Assembly: GCA_002384685.1 (NCBI GenBank)
Contig: DGAZ01000018.1
Coordinates: 1-54,208 of the forward strand
Direction: 5' to 3'
Length of the DNA stretch: 54,208 nt
Source: Methylophilales bacterium UBA4017
GTDB lineage: Bacteria > Pseudomonadota > Gammaproteobacteria > Burkholderiales > Methylophilaceae
In this document: piece after piece, positions 16,695 to 25,891 of the stretch
How the letters are laid out: every line of letters starts with the position of its first letter
How positions within the stretch are numbered: the stretch's first letter is position 1
The notes under the pieces: generated by a model
What the model was told of the DNA's origin: nothing
Database searches by the model: none
The model's input: only the letters and a program-made list of their open reading frames with translations
Program-made: the position numbers and the translations under genes

Positions 16695-17158
16695 TACTTG
16701 TCTTCCTCCGATGCTTTGCTATATAAAAATTGGCTAATTAACTTCTCTAAAACTACAGCATCCTGTGTTTGGGTAATCAGATCTCCTGCGGCCAAATTCG
16801 TCATATCTCCTCCTGCTTCAAGCCCGATGTATTGCTCACCCAGAAGTCCTGCTGTATAAATATTTGCAAAGGTATCTTTGGGAAAGACGTATCTTTTGTC
16901 AACATCAATACTTACAACTGCGTGGTAGGCTTCAGTATCAAATATTATTGAATTTACTCTTCCAACTACTACACCTGCTGCTTTCACTGCAGCCCTGGGC
17001 TTCAAGCCCCCAATATTTTCGAAGTGCGCATACACTGAATAGGTTTCTTTAATATTATTGGATGTCAAATTTCCAACTTTTGTTGCTAATCCGAATAATG
17101 CAGCGAGCCCTATTATTACAAATATTCCGACCCAAATATCTAACTTAGTTCTTTCCAT
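16694..17158 (-). CDS. mlaD: MCE-domain protein MlaD
   Basis: MlaD forms the hexameric MCE ring that binds phospholipid on the periplasmic side of MlaFEDB. The 154-aa protein has one N-terminal transmembrane helix (about 8-26) and an MCE domain (about 38-117) with GLKPRAAVKAAGVVVGRV and GLLGEQYIGLE, then a short C-terminal helix. Confidence 0.95.
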   Translation of the reverse strand: MERTKLDIWVGIFVIIGLAALFGLATKVGNLTSNNIKETYSVYAHFENIGGLKPRAAVKAAGVVVGRVNSIIFDTEAYHAVVSIDVDKRYVFPKDTFANIYTAGLLGEQYIGLEAGGDMTNLAAGDLITQTQDAVVLEKLISQFLYSKASEEDK

Positions 17159-17190
17159 AATTTATCATTCCTAATTTTACAAATATAATA

Positions 17191-17976
17191 TTATACAAAC
17201 ATAAATGAAGTTAATATAAAGTCTAGCCCAAGAACAGCTAGTGAAGATATAACGACTGTTCTAGTCGTTGCTCTACTTACCCCTTCTGCAGTTGGTGGAG
17301 CGTCAAATCCTTCAAATAGAGCAATAATTGTACAAGCAAAACCAAACACAATGCTTTTAATTGCTCCATCAACAATATCATTGCTAAAATCAACGTTAGC
17401 TTGCATTTGTGACCAAAAGGCTCCTTCGTCTACACCAATAACCAACACAGCTATGAAATAGCCTCCCAGTATTCCCACCATAGAAAAAATAGTGGCAAGT
17501 ATTGGCATGCTGATCATACCTGCCCAGAATCTTGGAGCAATAATCCTTGCGATTGGGCTTACAGCCATTACTTCCATAGCGGATAATTGCTCCGTTGCTT
17601 TCATTAAACCAATTTCCGCAGTAATTGCTGTTCCTGCTCTACCTGCAAATAATAGTGCTGTAACTACAGGGCCAAGCTCTCTGACTAAAGCCAAGGCAAC
17701 CAAAACACCTATTGCTTCTGAAGACCCATATTTTTCCAGCGTATAGTAACCCTGCAGTCCTAAAACCATGCCAACAAAGAATGCGGAAACAACTATAATT
17801 ACCAGTGATAAAACCCCAGTAAAATATATCTCCCTAATAGTTAGCCCTATTCTCTTAAAACTATCAGCTGAGTAAATTATTATAAGGAAGAATAAGCGAG
17901 TACCTGCACCCAGCCTTATCATCTTTGACCTAAAAGAGGATCCCAATCCTGCAATAATATTTAACAAATTGTTCAT
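17191..17976 (-). CDS. mlaE: Phospholipid ABC transporter permease MlaE
   Basis: MlaE is the inner-membrane permease of the Mla phospholipid pathway. The 261-aa protein has about five hydrophobic helices and the conserved MlaE block LVRELGPVVTALLFAGRAGTA and AEIGLMKATEQLSAMEVMA. Its start overlaps the mlaF stop (ATGA). A 32-nt gap precedes mlaD. Confidence 0.96.
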   Translation of the reverse strand: MNNLLNIIAGLGSSFRSKMIRLGAGTRLFFLIIIYSADSFKRIGLTIREIYFTGVLSLVIIVVSAFFVGMVLGLQGYYTLEKYGSSEAIGVLVALALVRELGPVVTALLFAGRAGTAITAEIGLMKATEQLSAMEVMAVSPIARIIAPRFWAGMISMPILATIFSMVGILGGYFIAVLVIGVDEGAFWSQMQANVDFSNDIVDGAIKSIVFGFACTIIALFEGFDAPPTAEGVSRATTRTVVISSLAVLGLDFILTSFMFV

Positions 17977-18764
17977 AACTGCAAGTCTACCCCATATGTT
18001 GGTGCGTCCACATGAAATGGAACCGGGCCATCTTTTTCTGAGTGAATAAATTGTCGGACAAATGGTAGTTTTGATGCTAATAATTGTTTGGGGCTTCCTT
18101 CTGCTGCAACCTCTCCATCAGCAAGGAAATAAATATAATCAGCAAATGAAAAAGTTTCTGCTACATCATGCGTCACAATAATTGATGTTGCACCCAATGC
18201 GTCGTTAAGCGATCGGATTAAATCACAAATTACGGCCATTGAAATTGGGTCTAATCCAGCAAATGGTTCATCGTACATAATGATGTCTGGATCAAGAGCT
18301 ATTGCCCTTGCAAGCGCAACGCGCCGAGACATTCCACCGGAAAGCTCAGAAGGCATTTTTTTTTGTGCTCCCCTTAAGCCAACCGCATTTAATTTAAGCA
18401 GCACTAAGTCTTTAATCATGTTCTCAGGAAGGTTAGTATGCTCTCTCATCGGAAACGCAACATTATCAAATACGTTTAAGTCAGTGAACAAGGCGCCATG
18501 CTGGAATAACATTCCCATCTTTCTTCTAATATTATATATTCCCTCTCTTCCTTGGTCATGCACCACTTGACCATCAACAACGATTTCCCCCGACTTTGGT
18601 TGCAACTGACCAGCTATCAATTTCAGTATAGTTGTTTTACCGCAACCACTTCCGCCCATAATTGCTGAGACTTTGCCACGACTAAATTTCATATTAATAT
18701 TCTTATGGAGCGTTGACTCACCATAGCCAAAGCTTAGGTTATTTATTGATATTAGTTCTTCCAT
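17973..18764 (-). CDS. mlaF: Phospholipid ABC transporter ATP-binding protein MlaF
   Basis: MlaF drives phospholipid transport through MlaE. The 263-aa ATPase shows Walker A GGSGCGKT (37-44), signature LSGGMSRR (from 142), Walker B ending Y-D166-E-P, and the switch His in VTHDVAETF. It is the first mla gene. The 56-nt gap upstream may hold a promoter, but AT-richness makes any assignment unsafe. Confidence 0.96.
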   Translation of the reverse strand: MEELISINNLSFGYGESTLHKNINMKFSRGKVSAIMGGSGCGKTTILKLIAGQLQPKSGEIVVDGQVVHDQGREGIYNIRRKMGMLFQHGALFTDLNVFDNVAFPMREHTNLPENMIKDLVLLKLNAVGLRGAQKKMPSELSGGMSRRVALARAIALDPDIIMYDEPFAGLDPISMAVICDLIRSLNDALGATSIIVTHDVAETFSFADYIYFLADGEVAAEGSPKQLLASKLPFVRQFIHSEKDGPVPFHVDAPTYGVDLQL

Positions 18765-18820
18765 GACGTATGCTTACCTAGAATATTCTGATGACTCATT
18801 TTAACTTATAATTTGATTTT

Positions 18821-19924
18821 TTAAAGCTCTCCATATGAATGAAGGCCAGACAAAAACAAATTAACGCCTAAAAAACAAAAGGTGGTTATTAACAATCCAG
18901 CAATCGACCACCAGGCAAGAATATTTCCTCTCAATCCCTTAATCAATCTTAAATGTAACCAAGCAGCATAATTTAACCAAACGATTAAAGCCCAAGTTTC
19001 TTTTGGGTCCCATGACCAATATCCTCCCCAGGCTTCAGCTGCCCAGACGGCTCCGAGAATAGTTGCGATAGTAAAAAATATAAATCCAATTGCTATGAGC
19101 CTATAAGTCATCTCATCCAGAATCTCTTTAGCTGGGAGGTGCCTTCTCCAGAAAATATTTTCCGTTAAAAGGTATGCCACAGATACCATGGCTGCTACTG
19201 AAAAAGCCCCGTAGCCAATGAAGTTTGCTGGTACATGAATTTTCATCCAATATGACTGCAGCGCTGGTACTAGGGGTTGTATAACATCTGCATTTTTGGC
19301 TAAGGTGTACCATAAAAGAAAACCGACTGCGGCATTAATTACAATCAATACGAATGGGCCTAGTTTTTTTGTATTTAACTTTTCTTCGTAAAATAAATAG
19401 ATTAATGAGGCTATCAGACAAAATAAGATGAAAACTTCGTAAAGATTGCTTACCGGAATATGGCCTACCTCTACATCTATGAGATAAGACTCAAACCATC
19501 TAATTAATAATCCTGCAGATGCAAACACTACAGCTATCCAAACCATGCAAGTAGCAAAGTTTCCATAAAATTCTTTTTTTGAAAACAAATAAAACCAGTA
19601 AATTAACAAGGATAAAGGGAAAAGAGCAGTCATCCACATAATGGCAGATTGACTAGATAAAATGTATTTGAGTAAAAATTTACTTTCCGATTGCCCAAGG
19701 TCGCCTTGGTATAAATATATGCTCAAAAAAGTGAGTACAAATGATGCAATAAAAAAATATCTAAACCTCGCCCATTTAATTCCCAGATATGAGAATCCTG
19801 CAACAGAGGACACTAAAATAGCGACTTCATAATTGTCCATATAACTATAAAAGTTTGTTAGGGCGTACAAACCCAGCAACGATAACAATGCAACAAAACC
19901 ATAGTCATACATATTCTTCTTCAT
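18821..19924 (-). CDS. ccsA: System II cytochrome c maturation protein CcsA/ResC
   Basis: CcsA works with ResB (Ccs1) to carry haem across the membrane and attach it to CxxCH motifs of c-type apocytochromes. The 367-aa, multi-helix protein has the WWD haem-handling motif W299-GGYWSWDPKETW and conserved histidines H230 and H362 expected to ligate haem. It follows resB by 10 nt. Likely clients in this window are cytochrome c4 (21958-22578) and cytochrome c1. Confidence 0.95.
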   Translation of the reverse strand: MKKNMYDYGFVALLSLLGLYALTNFYSYMDNYEVAILVSSVAGFSYLGIKWARFRYFFIASFVLTFLSIYLYQGDLGQSESKFLLKYILSSQSAIMWMTALFPLSLLIYWFYLFSKKEFYGNFATCMVWIAVVFASAGLLIRWFESYLIDVEVGHIPVSNLYEVFILFCLIASLIYLFYEEKLNTKKLGPFVLIVINAAVGFLLWYTLAKNADVIQPLVPALQSYWMKIHVPANFIGYGAFSVAAMVSVAYLLTENIFWRRHLPAKEILDEMTYRLIAIGFIFFTIATILGAVWAAEAWGGYWSWDPKETWALIVWLNYAAWLHLRLIKGLRGNILAWWSIAGLLITTFCFLGVNLFLSGLHSYGEL

Positions 19925-19934
19925 GAACCGCCCC

Positions 19935-21860
19935 TTAATGTGAATAAAATCTTTTTATTTTATCTTTTGTATCAAGAACAAATTTTTCAAACTCTAGATG
20001 CTCTCGATTACTAGCAAATGCCAAAGTGATTTTTTTGGATCCTTTTTTTCTCACAATCCAAAGCCTCGCCTCTTGAATATATATCATGCAGAATATACCC
20101 AGTACCAACATAATAGATCCTAAATACACCCAGAACTGCCCAGGAGATTTAGTTAACTGTAATCCACTAGCCTGAATGTGATCAAAATCTCTTAATTCTA
20201 CCCAAAAATTACTTCCGTAAAAGAAACTATCACTGTACCCATTTAAAGCGTCTTGAGAAAAAACTGTTACGTCATCAAAATTGAAGGGGGTGCTTGTTGG
20301 ATTGTTATCCTGATAATCCAAAATGAGTTGGTCAGCAATAAGATGAATAATCTTTATGTAGGTGCTGGCGACTTGCTCTTGCTTTTCTTCCGGCACATTA
20401 CTATCGATGCTCATCGCAATATTATTGTATCCGCCAGATACAAAATTTTCAAAAATAGCCTTGAAACTATTTGCCAAATCTTGAGATACTTCCTTAGTCT
20501 CAATTAGATTTTTTTTGGCAAGTTGATTGGCCGCTTTATCAATTTTTTTACCATTATGAATAAGGCTCTTAAAGATTGTGAAGCCTTCTAGTGATCGGTC
20601 AGCATCAGCTGGAATCCTCAGATACTTATAATCTTCCTGGGGTGAGTTTCTCATACCGCTCATAAAAAAATATCTGTCCTCTACCATCATAGGGAGCTGA
20701 TAAGTTTCATATTCTCGCGCTTGCCCTGCCTCGTCCCTTATCTTGAAACGAAAATTAGGACCTACATTCTTGGGCTTTTTATTTTTTTCAGGCCCAATAT
20801 CTAAAATATTGAATAATCGGAAATCTTCAAACTCAAAATTCACTTTTTTATTATCAACAATCATTACATTATGTTTAAAAACTTCGGCCTTCATATTCAA
20901 TGGGCCTGCTATTGAGTGCAAATCAATCAGGTCAAGATTCATCCTTGATCCTCCGTCCTGAAAATCTGACTGATAAATTGTAACTCCCTCAAAGGTCAGT
21001 GGTTTGTTTACACTAATTTTTCTTGTTAAAATTTCACCGTTTTTTTTACTTTTAATGACTAAGTCACTTTCAAAGGATCTCGGTTGCCCAGAGGCGTAGT
21101 GCTCAATCTTAAAGTCCTTCAAAGAAACAGAAAAAGGAAGGTCTTGAATTAAATAGCCGTCTTTCACAGGTATAACTGCAACGTCTTGACTCTCCCCTTC
21201 AGCCAAAAGCATATTGGCTCTATATGAGAAGTTAGATATTTCCAGCCAGCTTTTTTTTGATATCTCGGAGATAGGCTTGTCCTGCATCTCAATTTGCTTA
21301 ATACCCATGCTCTCTTTAAGCTTAAACACAAGATTACCATCCATCAGCCCACCTATACTGATAATAATAATTGCCATGTGAGTAAATATGTAGCCGAGCT
21401 TTTGAAAATCGCCTTTTTTAGCAATGATCAAATCATCCTGTCCATTAATTTTTTTTTCTCTGATCTTGAATTGCATCCCCTTAAGAAAATCTATTAATTC
21501 CAATCTTTTAAAATCTTTAAAGGGAACTTCTAAAGCGTACTTATTTCTTTTGAGTGATTCTTCACGAATATTTTCTTGAAAACGTTGAATGTCTTTAACC
21601 ACTTGTGGGGTATTCCTATAAACACAGAGGCTAGTTGAGGCAACTAAAAAAAATAATATCAACAAGAACCAAGTTGCTTGATAAACATTATAAAGACTTA
21701 ACATCTCAAATAATTCAAACCAAAATTGGCCAAAATTTACAATATAGGACTCGTAAGGCTGGTTTTGTTGTAGGACAGTTCCAATAATTGAAGCTAGGCC
21801 AACGACTGACAACATAGAAATAGCAAACCTCATTGAGCTCATCAACTGAGAAAATGTCAT
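19935..21860 (-). CDS. resB: System II cytochrome c maturation protein ResB/Ccs1
   Basis: ResB is the partner of CcsA in the cytochrome c synthetase. It has three N-terminal transmembrane helices, a large periplasmic domain, and a final helix near residue 590. I place the start at ATG 21860 (MTFSQLMSSMRFAIS, 641 aa), which matches family N-termini. An in-frame TTG at 21884 would add eight residues; neither has a good ribosome binding site. It follows cytochrome c4 in the same orientation. Confidence 0.93.
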   Translation of the reverse strand: MTFSQLMSSMRFAISMLSVVGLASIIGTVLQQNQPYESYIVNFGQFWFELFEMLSLYNVYQATWFLLILFFLVASTSLCVYRNTPQVVKDIQRFQENIREESLKRNKYALEVPFKDFKRLELIDFLKGMQFKIREKKINGQDDLIIAKKGDFQKLGYIFTHMAIIIISIGGLMDGNLVFKLKESMGIKQIEMQDKPISEISKKSWLEISNFSYRANMLLAEGESQDVAVIPVKDGYLIQDLPFSVSLKDFKIEHYASGQPRSFESDLVIKSKKNGEILTRKISVNKPLTFEGVTIYQSDFQDGGSRMNLDLIDLHSIAGPLNMKAEVFKHNVMIVDNKKVNFEFEDFRLFNILDIGPEKNKKPKNVGPNFRFKIRDEAGQAREYETYQLPMMVEDRYFFMSGMRNSPQEDYKYLRIPADADRSLEGFTIFKSLIHNGKKIDKAANQLAKKNLIETKEVSQDLANSFKAIFENFVSGGYNNIAMSIDSNVPEEKQEQVASTYIKIIHLIADQLILDYQDNNPTSTPFNFDDVTVFSQDALNGYSDSFFYGSNFWVELRDFDHIQASGLQLTKSPGQFWVYLGSIMLVLGIFCMIYIQEARLWIVRKKGSKKITLAFASNREHLEFEKFVLDTKDKIKRFYSH

Positions 21861-21903
21861 TATTTTTTTTGTTGGGCTATTCAAATGAGCTGGGTACTTT
21901 AAA

Positions 21904-21927
21904 AATTTAAGTCAGTGGGACTAAATT
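21904..21927 (-). terminator. Candidate terminator after cytochrome c4
   Basis: On the minus strand the 73 nt between the cytochrome c4 stop and resB contains AATTTAGTC, a CCACT loop, then GACTTAAATT followed by T bases. The stem is nine pairs with one bulged base and is AT-rich, so it is a weak hairpin, perhaps allowing partial read-through into resB. Confidence 0.35.
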
Positions 21928-21957
21928 AAAAAAGTGAAGTTGCATTTAGTTGGGTAA

Positions 21958-22578
21958 TTATCTTAATCCCTGAATGTAATCGGCAACAGCTTGCATTTCA
22001 TCTTCGGTTAATTTTTGCGCTATTGATCTCATCATCATTGCAGAGTCGTTAGCCCTCTTGCCTAATCGGAAAAGGTTTAACTGCGAAACAGTATAGTCAG
22101 CATGTTGGGCATTAAGTCTTGGGTAGGTATCAGGTATACCATGCCCGGAAGGTCCATGGCACCCCGCGCATGCTGGTACGCCCTTCTTGTTGAGCCCTGA
22201 GCGAAATATCTTCTCACCAAGAGAGCCAATACCATTTTCTTTTGCCGCACCCAATGTTAAAGATTGTGATGCATAAAATAGACCGAGATTTTTCATGTCT
22301 TCATCAGTTAAATTTGCCACCATTCCTGCCATTACCGCATTATCTCTTGTGCCACTTTTAAAATTTATTAACTGTTTTGTTATGTAGGCTGCATGCTGCC
22401 CGGCTAACTTTGGATTAGTGGATATTGAGCTATTCCCATCCGCTGCGTGACAAGCAATACATAAATTACTAATAATTTTTTTTGTTGCTTTGAGATCTTT
22501 GGACGTAAATGTCTCGGCTAAAATAATGTTTGTCGTCAAAATAAAAAGTATGAAGAGAAAGTTTCTAGCAAATCGCAT
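21958..22578 (-). CDS. Dihaem cytochrome c4
   Basis: Cytochrome c4 is a periplasmic two-haem electron carrier, often between complex III and terminal oxidases. The 206-aa protein has a signal peptide (about 1-21) and two similar halves, each with a haem motif: C40-I-A-C43-H44 and C137-A-G-C140-H141, with downstream Met ligands (GMVANL and MMMRSIAQKL regions). Its position before resB-ccsA links it to cytochrome maturation. Confidence 0.93.
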   Translation of the reverse strand: MRFARNFLFILFILTTNIILAETFTSKDLKATKKIISNLCIACHAADGNSSISTNPKLAGQHAAYITKQLINFKSGTRDNAVMAGMVANLTDEDMKNLGLFYASQSLTLGAAKENGIGSLGEKIFRSGLNKKGVPACAGCHGPSGHGIPDTYPRLNAQHADYTVSQLNLFRLGKRANDSAMMMRSIAQKLTEDEMQAVADYIQGLR

Positions 22579-22667
22579 TCTAATATTCCAAAATTTAATT
22601 AATGGGTCATTCTAACTAAATTAGGCTCAACGTGATAGCATTATTGCTTATGAAATAAGGAAAAATC

Positions 22668-23276
22668 ATGCCTTTTTTGCAAAATGCAAAGTTTACAATT
22701 TCTGTAAACAATTTTAATGAATTACCAGAAGACAAAGGAGTTGAAATTGCTTTTGCAGGTCGGTCCAATGCAGGTAAATCAAGCTCCATTAACACTTTAA
22801 GCAATCAAACCAGACTTGCATATGTCAGTAAGCAGCCAGGTAGGACGCAGTTAATTAACTATTTTTCAATTGATGAAGGTAAGTCTTTAGTTGATCTTCC
22901 TGGCTATGGTTACGCAAAAGTTCCTGGGGTTATGAAGGATCATTGGCAGAAGATTCTTCCAGCCTATCTGCAAGAAAGACAATCACTAGTTGGGCTTATT
23001 ATTGTAATGGATATCCGAAGGCCCTTAACAGATTTGGATATACGCATGCTTGATTGGTTTGCTCCACGTAAGAAACCAATCCATATTCTTCTTACTAAAA
23101 GTGATAAATTATCGCGAGATAAGGGTATGCAGGCTTTACTTAAAACTCAAAAAATTGTTAAAGAAAAATGGGCTGATTTTCATCACACACCTTGTTCAGT
23201 TCAATTATTTTCTAGTTTAAAAAAAAATGGTGTCGAGGAAGCAGACCGAGTTATCCAAGGGTGGTTAGCTTCGTAA
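22668..23276 (+). CDS. engB: Ribosome biogenesis GTPase EngB (YihA/YsxC)
   Basis: EngB is an essential GTPase acting in large ribosomal subunit assembly. The 202-aa protein has G1 GRSNAGKS (31-38), G3 D76-L-P-G79 and G4 T143-K-S-D146. An AGGA site 7 nt upstream supports the ATG. It is divergent from cytochrome c4, a pairing common in betaproteobacteria. A run of nine A bases lies in its coding sequence near the 3' end, and the last 12 nt overlap trmB. Confidence 0.96.
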   Translation: MPFLQNAKFTISVNNFNELPEDKGVEIAFAGRSNAGKSSSINTLSNQTRLAYVSKQPGRTQLINYFSIDEGKSLVDLPGYGYAKVPGVMKDHWQKILPAYLQERQSLVGLIIVMDIRRPLTDLDIRMLDWFAPRKKPIHILLTKSDKLSRDKGMQALLKTQKIVKEKWADFHHTPCSVQLFSSLKKNGVEEADRVIQGWLAS

Positions 23277-23948
23277 AAAAATAATATCCCAAACCTTGTG
23301 GCCTAAATTCAAACCTCTCTTCTCGTACTTCGTATATGGTCTGTGGTCAGGCTTTTTGTGAAAATTCTCAGTTTTTAAAGTGTATTCATTACACGCTTTA
23401 AATTCCTCCAGTATCCATAATGCATAATCTTCCCAATCTGTTGCAATGTGAAGGTAAGCATTGTTTTTTAATTTAGCTGCTATCTTGTGGAGAAATTCGG
23501 CACGAATAAGCCGCCTTTTATTATGCCTTTTTTTATGCCATGGGTCTGGAAAAAAAATATGTATCCCGTCAAGACTCTCATCGGCAAGCATGGTATCAAC
23601 AATCTCAACGGCATCGTGCTGAATGATTCGTAAATTTTTTAATTCATACTCTTTTATTTTATTTATTAAGTTTCCAACGCCAGGGGAATGAACTTCTATC
23701 CCAATAAAATTGATTTGCGGAAATGTTTTAGCTATTTCGGCTGTAGTGTCCCCCATACCAAAACCTATTTCAAGAATTGATGTTGCTTGCTTTAATGGAA
23801 AAACTAAATCCCACTTTATCAAATCATTAGAGCTTGGTATTATTAATTCATCGCCGTGTTCGGTAATTGCATCAGATTGATGCTTAGTCAGTCTTCCTTG
23901 CCTGAGCACATAACTTCTTATTGGTCGATTTTTTTTATTCTCTTCCAT
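23265..23948 (-). CDS. trmB: tRNA (guanine-N7)-methyltransferase
   Basis: TrmB methylates G46 in the variable loop of tRNAs. The 227-aa SAM-dependent enzyme has motif I EIGFGMGD, the family signature FFPDPWHKKRHNKRRL, and a C-terminal substrate loop with TKYEKRGLNLGH. The adjacent midA gene is 3 nt upstream. Its 3' end overlaps that of engB by 12 nt, tail to tail. Confidence 0.96.
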   Translation of the reverse strand: MEENKKNRPIRSYVLRQGRLTKHQSDAITEHGDELIIPSSNDLIKWDLVFPLKQATSILEIGFGMGDTTAEIAKTFPQINFIGIEVHSPGVGNLINKIKEYELKNLRIIQHDAVEIVDTMLADESLDGIHIFFPDPWHKKRHNKRRLIRAEFLHKIAAKLKNNAYLHIATDWEDYALWILEEFKACNEYTLKTENFHKKPDHRPYTKYEKRGLNLGHKVWDIIFLRS

Positions 23949-23951
23949 TAT

Positions 23952-25106
23952 TTATAAATTAAACGTCCTGTCGTTTCTTGAAAATTCTGCAAAATCAAGA
24001 TCTATATTTTTAGTTATCGCCATCACTTTTACCAAATCCCCCATCTCAGACGGTGACACTAATGTTTGGATACCAGATGACATTTTTACATAATTCATCT
24101 TATCCTCCGGACTTATCTTTTCCATTAGATTTAATATGCCTGCATTAATAAGAAAATTAGCCTGGGATGTATACAAACTAATTTTGAAATTTAATTGCGT
24201 GGCTATTCTTGCAATATGAGAAAAATTAACATGTGAGGTAATATCTTGGAGCCCAATAAGCACCAAAGGGTTTGAATGTGCATAGTGTTTAAAGTGGCAC
24301 ATTAATGTGCCTTCTGAGCGGTCTATATGAAAATATTCACTTTCTGTAAAGCCATAATCTACAATATAAACTACAGCTTTATCAATTGCCTCACCGAACT
24401 CTTTTAGCAAACTATCGTATTGTTCACAGTATTCAAAATTATAATGTTCAGGAAGGCTTTCTAATGGTAACTTGCTTGCTAACTCCTTGTTAGGCTTTTT
24501 ATCAAGCTGCCATTCTAGTTCATTGTTAATAATGGTGACGCCTTTTTTATAGGGCTCATGCCCTCTAATCTCATAAATATCCGCAGGCAGTGCATCAAAT
24601 AATTCATTTGTAAAAATTATGCCTTTGAACTCTGCTGGAATTTTTTTAACCCAAACAATCTTCTTAAAAGCGGTATCACTTAAATCTTTCTGTAGCATTG
24701 TTTTTTGTCTGTCTATTAAATCTTTGCTAATTTCAAGTATAAAAAAGTTTGCGATATCAACTCCTTCATTTTCAGCATTAAGTAAAATATCTTTGCAGAA
24801 GCATCCATTTCCCGAACCTATTTCAAGAATATTGTTGTCAACTTTTTTTAAAGCACTAACAAAATGATTAAAGAACGTTCCAGCAAATAAATTTGAAATG
24901 TTTGGTGCCGTTACAAAATCTCCATTGGGTCCAAAAACTTCACTGGGAGCTGTATAGTAGCCATATTGTGGATCATATAAGGCCATATTCATAAAATCTG
25001 AAAAAGATAACCAATTATTACTTGCCCTTATCTTTTCTTTTAGCTTATTAGTTAATAATTGACTTAAATGTAACTCTTCTTTGGAGGCTTCAGGAAATTT
25101 TGTCAT
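23952..25106 (-). CDS. SAM-dependent methyltransferase, MidA family
   Basis: A 384-aa protein of the MidA/NDUFAF7 family. The human homologue methylates an arginine in a complex I subunit; the bacterial substrate is not established. Motif I is LEIGSGNGCFCKD, and the N-terminal FSDFMNMALYDPQYGYYT block is family-typical. It is divergent from folM, and the two starts are only 41 nt apart, sharing a symmetric -10 element. Confidence 0.88.
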   Translation of the reverse strand: MTKFPEASKEELHLSQLLTNKLKEKIRASNNWLSFSDFMNMALYDPQYGYYTAPSEVFGPNGDFVTAPNISNLFAGTFFNHFVSALKKVDNNILEIGSGNGCFCKDILLNAENEGVDIANFFILEISKDLIDRQKTMLQKDLSDTAFKKIVWVKKIPAEFKGIIFTNELFDALPADIYEIRGHEPYKKGVTIINNELEWQLDKKPNKELASKLPLESLPEHYNFEYCEQYDSLLKEFGEAIDKAVVYIVDYGFTESEYFHIDRSEGTLMCHFKHYAHSNPLVLIGLQDITSHVNFSHIARIATQLNFKISLYTSQANFLINAGILNLMEKISPEDKMNYVKMSSGIQTLVSPSEMGDLVKVMAITKNIDLDFAEFSRNDRTFNL

Positions 25107-25114
25107 CGGGTTAG

Positions 25115-25122
25115 ATTATAAT
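25115..25122. promoter_or_regulatory. Symmetric -10 element shared by midA and folM
   Basis: The palindrome ATTATAAT contains TATAAT on the plus strand (25117-25122, toward folM) and on the minus strand (25115-25120, toward midA). It lies in the only gap between the two divergent genes. For midA the -10 ends 8 nt before ATG, leaving almost no leader; for folM the leader would be about 19 nt. No good -35 is visible for either direction. Confidence 0.4.
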
Positions 25123-25147
25123 ATTTAAAATTTAAAATACATTACTT

Positions 25148-25891
25148 ATGAATAAAATAAAACGCATTGCTTTAATTACTGGAAGTGCAAAAAGAATTGG
25201 TGCATCAATTGCCAGACATCTTCATAATCTAGATATTAATATCATGATTCATCATAATCAATCATATGAAGAAGCAAGTGAGCTTGCAAAAGAGCTGAAC
25301 AAAAAAAGAGCAAATTCAGCAGCTACGGTTCAGGCCAACTTACTGCACTCAGATTCCTATACAAAAGTTATTTCTGAGGTTATTTCAGTCTTTGGGCAAT
25401 TAGATTTTCTTATCAACAATGCTTCAACCTACTATGCTACCCCTATTCATACTATTAATCAGGAAAACTGGGATGACTTAATGGGCACTAATTTAAAAGC
25501 TCCATTAATGCTATCCCAATCTGCAGTGAAATATTTAGAAAAAACAAAGGGGAGTATTATTAATATTACTGATGCACAAATCCAGAATCCTAAAAATGAT
25601 TATGTCGTGTATTCGTTAGCAAAATCTGGCTTAACGACACTGACAAAAGCCCTTGCCAAGAATTTAGGTCCTAACATTCGAGTAAACGCTATTGCTCCTG
25701 GTGCTATATTATGGCCCGACTCTAATCAAGAGATGGATGAAAACTACAGAAAAAGTGTTGTATCTCAGACCTTATTAAAACAAATGGGCTGTCCTGAGGA
25801 TATTTGCAGTGCTGTTGAATATTTATTGCTTCATGCTTCCTATGTTACGGGGCAAACAATAACTGTGGATGGTGGAAGGAAGTATTCATGA
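25148..25891 (+). CDS. folM: Pteridine reductase / dihydromonapterin reductase-like SDR
   Basis: A 247-aa short-chain dehydrogenase. The nucleotide-binding motif is TGSAKRIG, the TGxxxRxG form typical of pteridine reductases, followed by NNAS and the catalytic Y-x-x-x-K in VYSLAKSGL. Such enzymes reduce dihydropterins and can support folate metabolism. Without activity data another SDR role is possible. It overlaps ttcA by 4 nt. Confidence 0.85.
   Translation: MNKIKRIALITGSAKRIGASIARHLHNLDINIMIHHNQSYEEASELAKELNKKRANSAATVQANLLHSDSYTKVISEVISVFGQLDFLINNASTYYATPIHTINQENWDDLMGTNLKAPLMLSQSAVKYLEKTKGSIINITDAQIQNPKNDYVVYSLAKSGLTTLTKALAKNLGPNIRVNAIAPGAILWPDSNQEMDENYRKSVVSQTLLKQMGCPEDICSAVEYLLLHASYVTGQTITVDGGRKYS

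Noticed and set aside
18780..18789. Palindrome AGAATATTCT upstream of mlaF
   Set aside because: Too short and AT-rich to separate from chance, and not linked to a known operator.
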